This document shows, in pieces, positions 38,353-48,208 of a stretch of DNA of 64,000 nt. Below the pieces are notes generated by a model, which saw nothing but the letters and a program-made list of their open reading frames with translations, had not been told where the DNA came from and did not search any database. A program made the position numbers and the translations under genes. Position 1 is the first letter of the stretch. Every line of letters begins with the position of its first letter. The stretch comes from Chloroflexota bacterium (GTDB lineage: Bacteria > Chloroflexota > Anaerolineae > Anaerolineales > E44-bin32): NCBI GenBank assembly GCA_022561385.1, contig JADFRG010000008.1:1-64000 (forward strand). The letters run 5' to 3'.

Positions 38353-38958
38353 CTACGGGGGCGATAATTGAAGTATAACATTCAGCTGAATGAGCCTGGC
38401 AAACCCGTCTTCTATCGACAATTCAGAGATCGAGGCCGGTTCAACATGGAGCCGCTGAAACAAATCTAAGGGTAAGCCGATGTAATATCCGATGGCCAAC
38501 TTGATCGGATCGGCGTGAGAGACGCAGGCGATGGCACCGGAGTGTTCCGAACGGAGGCCCTCCAGGGTCTCGACGATTCGTGACTGCGCCTCCAGAAACG
38601 ATTCACCATCCGGAAAACGTGCCAGAGAGGGTGCGCGTTGGATAATTGGCCACAGCTTCCGCCGGCGCGCGGCTCGCAAACTCAAGCCCTCCCAGCGGCC
38701 GATCCTCAACTCGCCCAGACCACTCAGGATGCGGACATCTAATCCCTGGAGGGAGGCGATCTCTTCGGCGGTTTCAGTAGCTCGCTCTAAGGGGCTCGAG
38801 TAAACCGCTTGAAGCTTTACCCGCCGAAGCATTTCGGCCGTCCTAACTGCTTGCTCTCTTCCCGCCGCGTTCAGGTGTACGCCCGGCAGCCATCCTGCCA
38901 ACTTTCCCTGCTCGACGTAATCATTCAGGCCATGTCTGACGAGGTATATGGCGGTCAT
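38353..38958 (-). CDS. Histidine phosphatase (phosphoglycerate mutase-like, MSMEG_4193-type)
   Basis: IYLVRHGLNDYVE, VYSSPLERATETAEEI, CVSHADPIKLAIGYYIGLPLD. Confidence 0.88.
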   Translation of the reverse strand: MTAIYLVRHGLNDYVEQGKLAGWLPGVHLNAAGREQAVRTAEMLRRVKLQAVYSSPLERATETAEEIASLQGLDVRILSGLGELRIGRWEGLSLRAARRRKLWPIIQRAPSLARFPDGESFLEAQSRIVETLEGLRSEHSGAIACVSHADPIKLAIGYYIGLPLDLFQRLHVEPASISELSIEDGFARLIQLNVILQLSPP

Positions 38959-40406
38959 GCAGTATCGCGAGCCAGCGTGTGGCGCCGTTTGAGGCTTTGA
39001 ATCTCGGCTTCAGGGAGATCAGGGACCTCAATGAAGTCCTCCAGCTCAAGCGCCTGGCGTTGGGCGCGCCTCCACCGATCGAGCCGATCGGCCACCTCCC
39101 GCTCGTACCCTAGACCGGAGGGGTTATAAAAATAAGTCCCGAGCAGTTTATCGGGTAAGTAGCCCTGGCCGACAAAGTGTTCGGCATGGTCGTGGGGATA
39201 GTTGTACTCGCTCCCGTGGCCCAAAGCAGCCGCATCCCGGTTTGGGTCCTTCAGATGTTCGGGAACTTCAACCGCCCCCTGTTCTTCAATCGACTTATAG
39301 GCCTTGAAGTAGGCGCCCGCGGAGTTGGATTTTGGTGCGGTAGACAAATAAAGCGTGGCCTCCACAAGCGGGTAGATCCCTTCGGGCAGGCCGACGAATT
39401 GGAAGGCCTGCATGGCGGCAGAGGCCACCACCAGGCCCATGGGATCCGCAAGTCCAATGTCTTCCGAGGCCAGGATCAACAACCTTCTGAGGATGAAGCG
39501 CGGATCCTCCCCGGCGTAGATCATTTTGGCGAGCCAAAACAAGGCCGCGTCTGGATCCGAACCCCTTATCGACTTGATGTAGGCTGAGACGGTGTCGTAG
39601 TGTGCGTCACCATCTTTGTCATAAAGCACGGCCCGCCGCTGAATCGATTCCTGGGCGATTTCGAGCGTGATGTGGATCTTGTCCCCCTCGTTCGCCGGCG
39701 TGGAATCAACCGCCAACTCCAGCGCATTGAGCGCATTTCGGGCGTCCCCGCCAGCCACACGTACCAGGTGAGCCAGGGCCTCCGGCTCGATAAACACACT
39801 CCTTGTGCCGTAGCCGCGCTGTTCATCCGTCAGGGCCGACCGAATAATGCGAATGACCTCCTCGTCCTGTAACGGTCGCAGCTGAAACACGCGGGAACGC
39901 GAAACCAGCGCGCCGATGACCTCGAAATAGGGATTCTCCGTCGTGGCCCCGATGAGAGTGATCAGGCCTTGTTCGACGTGGGGAAGAAGGGCGTCCTGCT
40001 GGGCCTTGTTCCACCGGTGCACCTCGTCCACGAAAAGAATCGTCCTTTGGCCGTGGTACTTGCGGCGCTCCCGGGCCGCGTCGATGACCTTACGGAGCTC
40101 GGGCTTTCCCGCCAGTACGGCGGACATGCTCTCGAATGCCGAGGTTGTGGTGTTGGCAACAATCATTGCCAGGGTTGTCTTACCCGTACCTGGAGGTCCC
40201 CACAAAATGATGGAGGAGAACAACCGGTCGCTCTCGATCGCTCTGCGGAGCAACCGACCTTCGCCGACGATGTGCTCCTGGCCCTCGAACTCGTCCAGGG
40301 TATTAGGCCGCATGCGGGCCGCAAGAGGCGCCTCCGACGTAAAACGCTCGTTTAAGGCATGGTCAAACAGGTCCGGGGAGCGCATGTCGCGCATTGTACC
40401 AGTCAC
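38955..40406 (-). CDS. rarA: Replication-associated recombination protein A (RarA/MgsA AAA+ ATPase)
   Basis: WGPPGTGKTTLAMIVA, LFVDEVHRWNKAQQDALLPHVE; ATG at 40385 is also possible. Confidence 0.94.
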   Translation of the reverse strand: MTGTMRDMRSPDLFDHALNERFTSEAPLAARMRPNTLDEFEGQEHIVGEGRLLRRAIESDRLFSSIILWGPPGTGKTTLAMIVANTTTSAFESMSAVLAGKPELRKVIDAARERRKYHGQRTILFVDEVHRWNKAQQDALLPHVEQGLITLIGATTENPYFEVIGALVSRSRVFQLRPLQDEEVIRIIRSALTDEQRGYGTRSVFIEPEALAHLVRVAGGDARNALNALELAVDSTPANEGDKIHITLEIAQESIQRRAVLYDKDGDAHYDTVSAYIKSIRGSDPDAALFWLAKMIYAGEDPRFILRRLLILASEDIGLADPMGLVVASAAMQAFQFVGLPEGIYPLVEATLYLSTAPKSNSAGAYFKAYKSIEEQGAVEVPEHLKDPNRDAAALGHGSEYNYPHDHAEHFVGQGYLPDKLLGTYFYNPSGLGYEREVADRLDRWRRAQRQALELEDFIEVPDLPEAEIQSLKRRHTLARDTA

Positions 40407-40426
40407 TATGATAAGATGGCCGCGTT

Positions 40427-41077
40427 TTGCAGGAAGACGGAATTTTATTGGCCTCTGCTTCGCCGCGCAGGCTGGAACTGATCGCGCTCATGGGCTGGAG
40501 GGTGAGAGTATCCGCTGCGGAGGTAGATGAGAGCCGGCGTCCGGGAGAGGGTCCGCGGGCCATGACCCGGCGGCTAGCCTTAGCCAAGGCGGTGGCGGCG
40601 GGCGGCATTTCGGGCCTGATTCTCGGAGCGGATACCGTCGTGGTTGACGGAGACCGGCTGCTCGGTAAGCCTGAAAACCTGGAGGATGCCAGGCGGATGC
40701 TTGAGGACCTGAGGGGTCGAAGCCATCGGGTGGTCACCAGCATCGCGCTGCTCGATCTGGATGCGGGCACGCAAGTCGTCGATACCTGCGAAAGCCGCGT
40801 CCCGATGAGGGAATTTGACGACGCCGATCTTGAGAACTACCTGGCCAGCGGCAATCCGCTTGACAAGGCGGGGTCCTATGCCATTCAGGATAGGGATTTT
40901 ATGCCGGTTGATGTCGGTGGAATGCAAGAATGTTTCGCGAACGTAATGGGGTTGCCACTTTGCCACGTCGTGAGAAATCTGCCCGAGGCGCCCCCGGTCG
41001 ACGTACCGGCCGCGTGCCAGGCGCATACTGGCTATCAATGTCCGATTTACCGGGAAGTTCTCGAGGGAAAATGGTGA
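40427..41077 (+). CDS. maf: Maf family nucleotide pyrophosphatase
   Basis: LLASASPRRLELIALMGW, GADTVV. Confidence 0.92.
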   Translation: MQEDGILLASASPRRLELIALMGWRVRVSAAEVDESRRPGEGPRAMTRRLALAKAVAAGGISGLILGADTVVVDGDRLLGKPENLEDARRMLEDLRGRSHRVVTSIALLDLDAGTQVVDTCESRVPMREFDDADLENYLASGNPLDKAGSYAIQDRDFMPVDVGGMQECFANVMGLPLCHVVRNLPEAPPVDVPAACQAHTGYQCPIYREVLEGKW

Positions 41078-43308
41078 AGCTGATCCAGCTCGCAACCTGG
41101 GCATTCATTCTGGCGGCCTGCGGGACGTCTACAACGGCCGCACCTGCCCCGCCCAGCGAACTGCCCGATCCCCTGGTGCTCACCGATTCAGCCCCAGATC
41201 CCGAGGCCGCCGCGCGCAATTTCATGAATGCCTGGAAGGCGCGCGACTATTCCACGATGTACGACATGCTCAGCCCGCTCACGCAAGACAGCATCACAAA
41301 GGAAGCATTCGCACAGCGATACGAAGACATATCGCGCAGCGCTGCCCTGACCGGCCTTGACTACGAGATCGTGTCCTCTTTCATCGTGAACCCACGACAG
41401 TCTCAAGTCCGCCTGCAGACCGCGCTACACAGCCTGGTGGCCGGCGATATCAATCGAGATTTGAAAATGGAATTGACCTTGGTGGACGAGGCTTGGAGAG
41501 TGGCCTGGAGCGATGGATTGATCCTTCCGGAATTGGAGAACGGCAGGAACTTGTTCCTGGATGTCGTCACTCCCACGCGGGCCAACATTTATGACCGGAA
41601 CGGATTGGCTCTCGCCGCGAATTTGGGGGCGGTCGCGCTCTGGATCGTGCCCAATCAGATTGGTGACGAAGAGGCAGAGCTCGAGATGCTCAGCACCCTC
41701 CGTCGATTGATGGATTACCCCTCGAACGACTCCATCCAAATTCTCTACCATCAAATACGGGACACAGATTTCCGGGTAAACCTGGGGGAGGTCCCACTGG
41801 AGGCGTTCCAACAGGTACAAGGCATACTGTCGGGCGTAGGCGGCGTGCAGTGGGGCAACTATGATACGCGTCTCTACTTCGACGGAGGCCTGGCGCCGCA
41901 CGCGGTTGGGTACATAAGCTGGATCCCGGAAGAGGATTTGCAGGACTACCTTTCGCAGGGATACCAGGGCGACGAGTTTGTTGGACAGATCGGCCTGGAG
42001 TACTGGTACGAGGAGGCCCTCCGGGGTCGGCCCGGCGGTACGCTTTATACAACCGACGCTGCGGGTCGACCGGACACGGTCATCGCTTCGCAAGAATCGG
42101 AACCCCCCTTCGCGGTGTATACGACGTTCGATCGCGAACTGCAGCGTCATGTACAGCAGGCATTGGAGGATAGCGGCCTGACCGGATCAGTCATCGTTCT
42201 GGAGCGAGATACCGGCGCGGTGCTGGCGATGGCTTCTACGCCTGATTTCGATCCCAATATTTTCGACACGAACAATCCCAACAGCGCCTCCGGACTCACC
42301 GAACTCCTTCAGGTAGCGAAAAATCCTCTTCTCAACCGCGCCACGGTGGGTGCATACCCCATGGGGTCGGTCTTCAAGACCATCACCATGGCGGCCGCCC
42401 TCGAATCGGGCTTTTACGACGCAGACACGATCTACAATTGCGGGCTCGAGTTCAGGGAGCTGCCTGGCATCACACTTTATGACTGGCGCTTCGAAAAAGA
42501 GTTGCCTGCTTCAGGAGAAATTACGTTGCAGCAGGCACTGGTGCGGTCGTGCAACCCTTATTTCTTCCACATCGGCCTGGATTTGTTCAATCGGGGGCTG
42601 GAAACGGCTATCCCGGATATGGCGAAGGCCTTTGGGCTGGGCATGCCAACCGGAATAGAAATTGGTGAGCAGGGGGGGCTGGTACCGGATCCTGAGACCA
42701 AGCTGAAATTGTTTGACGACGAGTGGGCGCCCAGGGATTCGGTGCAGTTAGCGATCGGACAAAGCTTCTTGCAAGCCACTCCGATCCAGGTCGCCCGCAT
42801 GGTCGCCGCCATCGGAAACGGCGGCACGCTTTATCAACCACAGATCATAAACCGAGTTGAGAGCGCGGAAGGCGAAATCCTTTCCCAATTTAAACCTATC
42901 GTGCAGGGGACGCTGCCGGTCAGCTCTGAAAACTTGGAGGTCATTCAGCAGGCCATGGTCGGGGTGATCCGCGATCCGCGGGGCACCGCCCGAAAGGTGT
43001 TCCTGGGCCTCAATGTGGACATGGCCGGTAAGACGGGCACCGCGCAGACCGGCGATCTTACGGACCCACACGCCTGGTTCGTGGCCTACACTTTCGAGGG
43101 GCGTGAGGATATCCCCGATATTGCCGTGGTTGTGGCCCTGGAATTTCAAGGCGAGGGATCGGAATGGGCCGCGCCGGTCGCCCGACGAATCATCGAATCC
43201 TACTTTTTTGGACGACCGATTAAGCTGTATCCTTGGGAAGCACGCATTCGTATCCCAGCAACTCCCGAGCCGGAATCCGAAGAGGGCGAAGGCGGGCAAG
43301 AGGGCTGA
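41071..43308 (+). CDS. Penicillin-binding protein (transpeptidase with NTF2-like N-domain)
   Basis: Lipobox LAAC; YPMGSVFKTITMAAALE (SxxK), VRSCNPYF (SxN), KTGTAQT; ATG 41071 in frame. Confidence 0.92.
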   Translation: MVKLIQLATWAFILAACGTSTTAAPAPPSELPDPLVLTDSAPDPEAAARNFMNAWKARDYSTMYDMLSPLTQDSITKEAFAQRYEDISRSAALTGLDYEIVSSFIVNPRQSQVRLQTALHSLVAGDINRDLKMELTLVDEAWRVAWSDGLILPELENGRNLFLDVVTPTRANIYDRNGLALAANLGAVALWIVPNQIGDEEAELEMLSTLRRLMDYPSNDSIQILYHQIRDTDFRVNLGEVPLEAFQQVQGILSGVGGVQWGNYDTRLYFDGGLAPHAVGYISWIPEEDLQDYLSQGYQGDEFVGQIGLEYWYEEALRGRPGGTLYTTDAAGRPDTVIASQESEPPFAVYTTFDRELQRHVQQALEDSGLTGSVIVLERDTGAVLAMASTPDFDPNIFDTNNPNSASGLTELLQVAKNPLLNRATVGAYPMGSVFKTITMAAALESGFYDADTIYNCGLEFRELPGITLYDWRFEKELPASGEITLQQALVRSCNPYFFHIGLDLFNRGLETAIPDMAKAFGLGMPTGIEIGEQGGLVPDPETKLKLFDDEWAPRDSVQLAIGQSFLQATPIQVARMVAAIGNGGTLYQPQIINRVESAEGEILSQFKPIVQGTLPVSSENLEVIQQAMVGVIRDPRGTARKVFLGLNVDMAGKTGTAQTGDLTDPHAWFVAYTFEGREDIPDIAVVVALEFQGEGSEWAAPVARRIIESYFFGRPIKLYPWEARIRIPATPEPESEEGEGGQEG

Positions 43309-43370
43309 ATGGGCCGACGGATCGCCTGTCTCCAAATTTTCCACCGCAACCCATCCAACCGCATAGTTGC

Positions 43371-44270
43371 ATGGACTTAGGCGAGTCTTCAATCGGGCTC
43401 GTTCTTCGCGCGCGCTCGGGTTTCTATGACGTGGAAACCGAGGCCGGTATGGTTCAAGCGCAGTTAAGAGGGCGCGTGCGAAAGGACAGCCACGCGATCG
43501 CGATCGGCGACCGGGTGCAGGTTCGCGGAACGGAAGGCGGCAAGGTAATGATTGAGTCCGTGCAGCCGCGAGAACGAGTGCTCTCCCGGCGCGACCCCGG
43601 TCGGGAGGCGGAGCAGGTGCTGATTGCCAATCCAGATCAGGCGGTGTTCGTTTTCGCCTGCGCCGACCCGGATCCAAACTTCCGAATGATGGATCGATTG
43701 CTTGTGATGGCAGAGAGCGAAGCGATTCCTTCGATAATTTGCGCCAATAAGATCGACCTGGTGAAACCAAATAGCGCCAGGGAGGAATTCGGCGAGTACA
43801 GCGACATCGGTTACCCGGTGTTTTACACCTCCGCTACAAATGGCAAAGGGGTCAAGGCGCTGCGCAAGCAGCTGAAAGATAAGATCTCTGTGTTTGCCGG
43901 CCCCTCTGGAGCGGGGAAATCCACGCTGCTAAATGCACTTCAGCCGGGGCTGGGTCTGCATACCCAGGAGGTCAGCGAGGTCGGGTTAGGCGCACACACC
44001 ACGGTTGTTCGAGAACTGCTGCCTCTCATCGGAGGAGGTTACGTGGCCGACACCCCTGGTTTGAGAGCATTCGCACTCTGGGACATCGAGCCGGAGGAAT
44101 TGGACGGGTACATGCCCGACCTGGCAGCGCTGGTTGACCGCTGTGAATTCAACGATTGCACACACATTCACGAGCCGGGTTGTGCCATTTTGGCGGCGGT
44201 GGAGGCCGGTCAGATTAGCCCGGAGCGATACTATTCATACTTGCGGATGCGCGAGGGCGACGTCAACTGA
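43371..44270 (+). CDS. rsgA: Ribosome small subunit-dependent GTPase A
   Basis: GPSGAGKSTLLNAL, VADTPGLRAFALWD, CEFNDCTHIHEPGCAI; ATG 43371 preferred over 43233. Confidence 0.94.
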   Translation: MDLGESSIGLVLRARSGFYDVETEAGMVQAQLRGRVRKDSHAIAIGDRVQVRGTEGGKVMIESVQPRERVLSRRDPGREAEQVLIANPDQAVFVFACADPDPNFRMMDRLLVMAESEAIPSIICANKIDLVKPNSAREEFGEYSDIGYPVFYTSATNGKGVKALRKQLKDKISVFAGPSGAGKSTLLNALQPGLGLHTQEVSEVGLGAHTTVVRELLPLIGGGYVADTPGLRAFALWDIEPEELDGYMPDLAALVDRCEFNDCTHIHEPGCAILAAVEAGQISPERYYSYLRMREGDVN

Positions 44271-44413
44271 GCGTGGGTGCATGGGCGCTGGGGTGCTGGG
44301 GAGCGCTCTCGCATACTCGCTCGCCGACAAATGCATACATTCAACCGCCGCGTGCTCCCGTACTCCCCAGCTCCCGCGCACGTCGGCTCCCCTGCTCAGG
44401 AGCGCCCCTGCAC
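44271..44413. repeat. G+C-rich imperfect palindromic intergenic element, copy A
   Basis: ggtgcatgggcgc...gcgcccctgcacc arms; ctggggagc / actccccag. Confidence 0.65.
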
Positions 44414-44477
44414 CTTTGCTAAAATCGATCGCCGACCCTCGAGCTCTCGAGATAAGCGCGCGCTCGGGACCGGAATC

Positions 44478-44507
44478 AAAAAGGGCCACTGGGGCCCTTT
44501 TCATTTT
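44478..44507. terminator. Hairpin terminator between convergent rsgA and coaE-like gene
   Basis: aaaaagggccactggggcccttttcatttt. Confidence 0.75.
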
Positions 44508-44522
44508 CCGAGGATCGGAGGC

Positions 44523-45656
44523 CTAGAGCGGTCGCAGGACCCGGTTTTCCTTTAAGCGCTTAAACCAGAGGGACGATCCGCGCGGCATCGACTCCATAGC
44601 CGCCTCTTGCCAGGCTCGAACGCCGAGGCCCTGCACGGTTTGGGGCCGGTAACCGACGCTTCGCCAGGCGGAGGCGTGCTGCGCCAGGTAAGGCGGGAGA
44701 AACAGCAATGATGCCTCGCTCTGAAGTTCGTTGGAGGCCGTTTCCACCTGATTCATCAAGGCAGGAATGGCTTCATCCAGGGGAAGGTTCGGCGCAAAAT
44801 ACAGCTCGTCGATGCGAGTCACCAAATTCTCGACTTGCCAGCCTGCGATGCCGGCCGTGTGGTTGTCGCGCTCAATCAAAAGGAAGGCCTTCTCTCCGAA
44901 GGCCGCCATCACGTCTTCGCGGTTCATGGTCTTCTTTCCATGTGTGACTTGTGTAATAAATCGAGCGATTTCGTCGGCATCCTGCGGCAGACCACGCCGG
45001 ACCACTAACTCCCCGGGTCGCGCCTGCGGTGGCTGCTCCAACAGGGGTTCCTTGGGTTTCGGCAGCTCGGCCCACGCAGCCTGAACCTGCTCCCAGGTGT
45101 TTTCAAAGGAGCCCTCGTTGCGGATCACCACCGAGGCCGCGCGCAGCTTACTCGTCTGCGGGGATTGGGCCGAAATGCGCTGCTTGGAAGCGGCTTCGGA
45201 AAGCTGCCGTTTGTGCATCAGGCGCGAAACTTGAAGCTCTTCCGCGGCGGATACGACCCATACCGCGTCACAACCTGCGGCCAGATCGGATTCCAATAAT
45301 TTGATGGCTTCGATCACTACCACGCTGTGTTTGGCCCGGCGGATGAGTAGATCAATGGCGTGGGTCACCAGCGGATGAACGATTTTCTCGAGTTTATCGA
45401 GCGCCCCTTGATCCGAGAAGACGATCTTCGCCAGTCGGGCGCGGTCAATCTGGCCTTCGTCGTCGACGATCCACTCGCCAAAAGATTTCAATACCAGCGG
45501 AAATCCGGGCGCACCTTTGGCCATGGCGCGATGTGCGAGAGCATCGGCGTCGATGCCGTAGCCCCCAAGATGTTCCAGCATCTTGCGCACGACGCTCTTG
45601 CCTGTGGCAATATTTCCGGTAAGACCAATGACGTACTTGCCCGGCCAGCGACTCAA
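44523..45656 (-). CDS. coaE: Dephospho-CoA kinase fused to C-terminal GNAT-like domain
   Basis: IGLTGNIATGKSVVRKMLEHLGGYGIDADALAHRAM, then LVVRRGLPQDADEIARFITQVTHGKK. Confidence 0.85.
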   Translation of the reverse strand: MSRWPGKYVIGLTGNIATGKSVVRKMLEHLGGYGIDADALAHRAMAKGAPGFPLVLKSFGEWIVDDEGQIDRARLAKIVFSDQGALDKLEKIVHPLVTHAIDLLIRRAKHSVVVIEAIKLLESDLAAGCDAVWVVSAAEELQVSRLMHKRQLSEAASKQRISAQSPQTSKLRAASVVIRNEGSFENTWEQVQAAWAELPKPKEPLLEQPPQARPGELVVRRGLPQDADEIARFITQVTHGKKTMNREDVMAAFGEKAFLLIERDNHTAGIAGWQVENLVTRIDELYFAPNLPLDEAIPALMNQVETASNELQSEASLLFLPPYLAQHASAWRSVGYRPQTVQGLGVRAWQEAAMESMPRGSSLWFKRLKENRVLRPL

Positions 45657-45719
45657 ATCACGAATCCTTAAGGGAACCTTTGATTGTAACTTTCAGGATC
45701 GGGGTTGTCAAAGATCGGC

Positions 45720-48110
45720 TCAGCGGCCGAGTTGAGCGAAATAAATCTGATCCCCTGCGGCCACAAAGAGGTCGTTCGGAGGTGCCCCGGTGATGGCGCT
45801 CACCTGAGCTTCGAACGTGGTGGGGTACTGAGCCTGGTATACGAGGCGCATGCTGTAATGGAAGACCGTACCCTCGATCCCGTCCAGGAAAAATAGCGAA
45901 GGTTCCGGAGGCGGGGAGTATACAAAACGTAGCGGATCGGCACCCGGAATCGTGGCCCGAGGACCGAATCCGGCTCGTTCGTCCTGAAACTGCGGCTCCG
46001 ATTCGCATTCGACTCGAATACGAAGGTTGCCTTCGAGCGTGTTTTCTATCGTCCTGCGACATCGATCAATTCTGCCATCTGCGTATAAGATAATAAGCTC
46101 GTCCTGGGCAAGTGCCAAGTCAATCGCCGTTCCTAATTCTCGCACCTCCTCCACGAAGTAAAGGGCAGGCGAACCGCTAAACAAGCCGTCGGCCGCGTCG
46201 TAGATCCAAACCGCGTTTTTTACAGGGTCCAAGACGTAAAGTTTATTTCCGAACACTTCGATGGATTGGATCGTTCCCCATCCCAGATCGGGGGCGGCCA
46301 GCTGGCCGGTAAGCGGCTCAGCCCCGGGTGCGCAATATAGAAGGGAGCCGTTTCCATCGATCGCCACCACTCCCTCCGTGCCCAGGGCTCCGGGCTCGCG
46401 CTGGATCACCATGCTGATCGGACGGCCGAAGGCCGGAATGTTGTCCGCGCCGGCCAGGCATTCAAACTGGCTATCAATTTCATATCCGCGCCCCGTGGCC
46501 CAGGCATGCCAGATTGTCCCTGTCCCTTCGTCGTAGGCATAGAGATCGGTTGCGGTGGCCGCAACAAAGGTCAGGTTGGCTTTCGGGCCGAAGCCCCCAC
46601 TCACGGCGGGCACAAAATCCAATCGGATGACCTGATCGAGCTCGTCGAATGCCAGCTGGATCTGGCTGCCAAGGCGGAGGGACTCTTGAGACGTCCGATA
46701 ACTTTCCGCCAGGTCGAGCCATTGGGAAGCCAGAAGCCAATCTGGGCGCGAATCCTCACCCGGTGCCTGGATTTGAGCGGAGATTACGGCCGATTGCGCC
46801 TGCGCGAGGTAACTTTCAAATTGCTCCACACGGCCGTGTTTGAAGTAGATCAAGCTGGATAGACCGACCACCAGGATCGGCACCGCCGCGGCAGTGAAAG
46901 CCAGCAAATTCGGCGAGAATTCGTCGAACTGCTGGGGGTCCAGCGTTCCCGGGATAAGTCGGACAATCACCTCAACTGCCATGCGCGAGACTCGCTTCGT
47001 GGCCGCTCTAAGCCGAAAGGCGATTCGGCGCATGCCAAACCCGGGAATGTTCCTCGAGAAGTCATCGGGGTCGTGCCCCGGATCCTCTAATTCCTCGGCA
47101 ACGGTCCGCCGCCCGGGCCCTTCCACATCGGAGGTGGAGGCCCGCGCCGGCGCGTCGGATGGACGCCCGCTCGAGTGCTCGCTCCCGGCAGGGTGCTCCT
47201 GCCCGACGGGGTGCTCGTGCCCTACAGTGTGCTCGCCCTCGGCAATCGGGGGATCTGGCGAAGATTGACTGGAACCATCGCCCGTTTCCAAAGCTGTGAG
47301 GCCTACACCGGGTCCCGAGTTCGCGTCAGGCGCCGATCTGGGTGAGCCATCCGAACCCGACAGGATTTCTGTGGATCGATCACTCGCGTCGAGGGCGGAT
47401 CGCGCGGGGGCATCCAAGCCCGTGAGTCCCGCCGGGGAAGGCGCGCTGAGGTCGGGGGCGGATCTTGGCGAGGCAACTGAGGCTGTGGCTGGAACCTGGA
47501 TCACCAGGCCGGTGATGTCGCGATCGGTAGCCTCCACCAGGCGATCGGAGACCTGTTCCAGCGCAAGCCCGGTGAGTCCGGCGAGAGAAAGATCAGACCA
47601 CGGGACGTCGTCGGCCGCGGTGAGAATGATGAGATCTGACGGCCGCACTTCGAGGTGCTGGAATTGGATCATGGGGGCCAGCGAGCTGCCGAGGGGCCGC
47701 TTAGACCCGTACATCCGACTCACGACTCCGAATCGGACCAGAATAATCTCCCCGGCTCCGCACTCGGAGAAATAGAGGTTTTGGCCGCGGAGTGCACCTA
47801 CCACCAGGCCTGCTTCAAGGCCGCTGTCTACCAGCTCTTGATTAACAGCCATGGCTGCCTGGCGAAGGGCCGCCGTTACGGATCCGGGCGTGCCAAAGAA
47901 GGCTTGTGCGGCCGACTGCGCAAGCCTGGACGTACGACCTTCGCCGGCGGTGCCGAGCAGCTTGAGGCTGACAAAAAGGTAATCGTGAGCACGCCCTCGC
48001 GCCGCCTTGCGTGGAGGCGAAAGCGCAAGCGTGCCAGGTGGCGGGGAATTCTGTTCTTCCCCCCCTGCCACATGTAACAGGTCGATGTTCGCTTTTAGGA
48101 GTTCAGTCAC
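45720..48110 (-). CDS. Degenerate PP2C-like domain, low-complexity linker, TM, large C-terminal (possibly beta-propeller) domain
   Basis: N-terminal PP2C-like arrangement lacking DG motifs; TM LLAFTAAAVPILVVGLSSLIYF; C-terminal repeats such as LYAYDEGTGTIWHAWATG, VWIYDAADGLF. Confidence 0.6.
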   Translation of the reverse strand: MTELLKANIDLLHVAGGEEQNSPPPGTLALSPPRKAARGRAHDYLFVSLKLLGTAGEGRTSRLAQSAAQAFFGTPGSVTAALRQAAMAVNQELVDSGLEAGLVVGALRGQNLYFSECGAGEIILVRFGVVSRMYGSKRPLGSSLAPMIQFQHLEVRPSDLIILTAADDVPWSDLSLAGLTGLALEQVSDRLVEATDRDITGLVIQVPATASVASPRSAPDLSAPSPAGLTGLDAPARSALDASDRSTEILSGSDGSPRSAPDANSGPGVGLTALETGDGSSQSSPDPPIAEGEHTVGHEHPVGQEHPAGSEHSSGRPSDAPARASTSDVEGPGRRTVAEELEDPGHDPDDFSRNIPGFGMRRIAFRLRAATKRVSRMAVEVIVRLIPGTLDPQQFDEFSPNLLAFTAAAVPILVVGLSSLIYFKHGRVEQFESYLAQAQSAVISAQIQAPGEDSRPDWLLASQWLDLAESYRTSQESLRLGSQIQLAFDELDQVIRLDFVPAVSGGFGPKANLTFVAATATDLYAYDEGTGTIWHAWATGRGYEIDSQFECLAGADNIPAFGRPISMVIQREPGALGTEGVVAIDGNGSLLYCAPGAEPLTGQLAAPDLGWGTIQSIEVFGNKLYVLDPVKNAVWIYDAADGLFSGSPALYFVEEVRELGTAIDLALAQDELIILYADGRIDRCRRTIENTLEGNLRIRVECESEPQFQDERAGFGPRATIPGADPLRFVYSPPPEPSLFFLDGIEGTVFHYSMRLVYQAQYPTTFEAQVSAITGAPPNDLFVAAGDQIYFAQLGR

Positions 48111-48208
48111 GGCCGGTTATTTTACAGGTACGACCTGCGGTCAGCAATCGAGTTGCAAGAACCAGACCCGTGTAATTGTCTTGCCAGGTGGTGGTTATTG
48201 ATAGTGGG

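Noticed and set aside
43233-43370. Upstream extension of rsgA from 43233
   Set aside because: It overlaps the PBP gene 3' end; ATG 43371 gives the canonical N-terminus.
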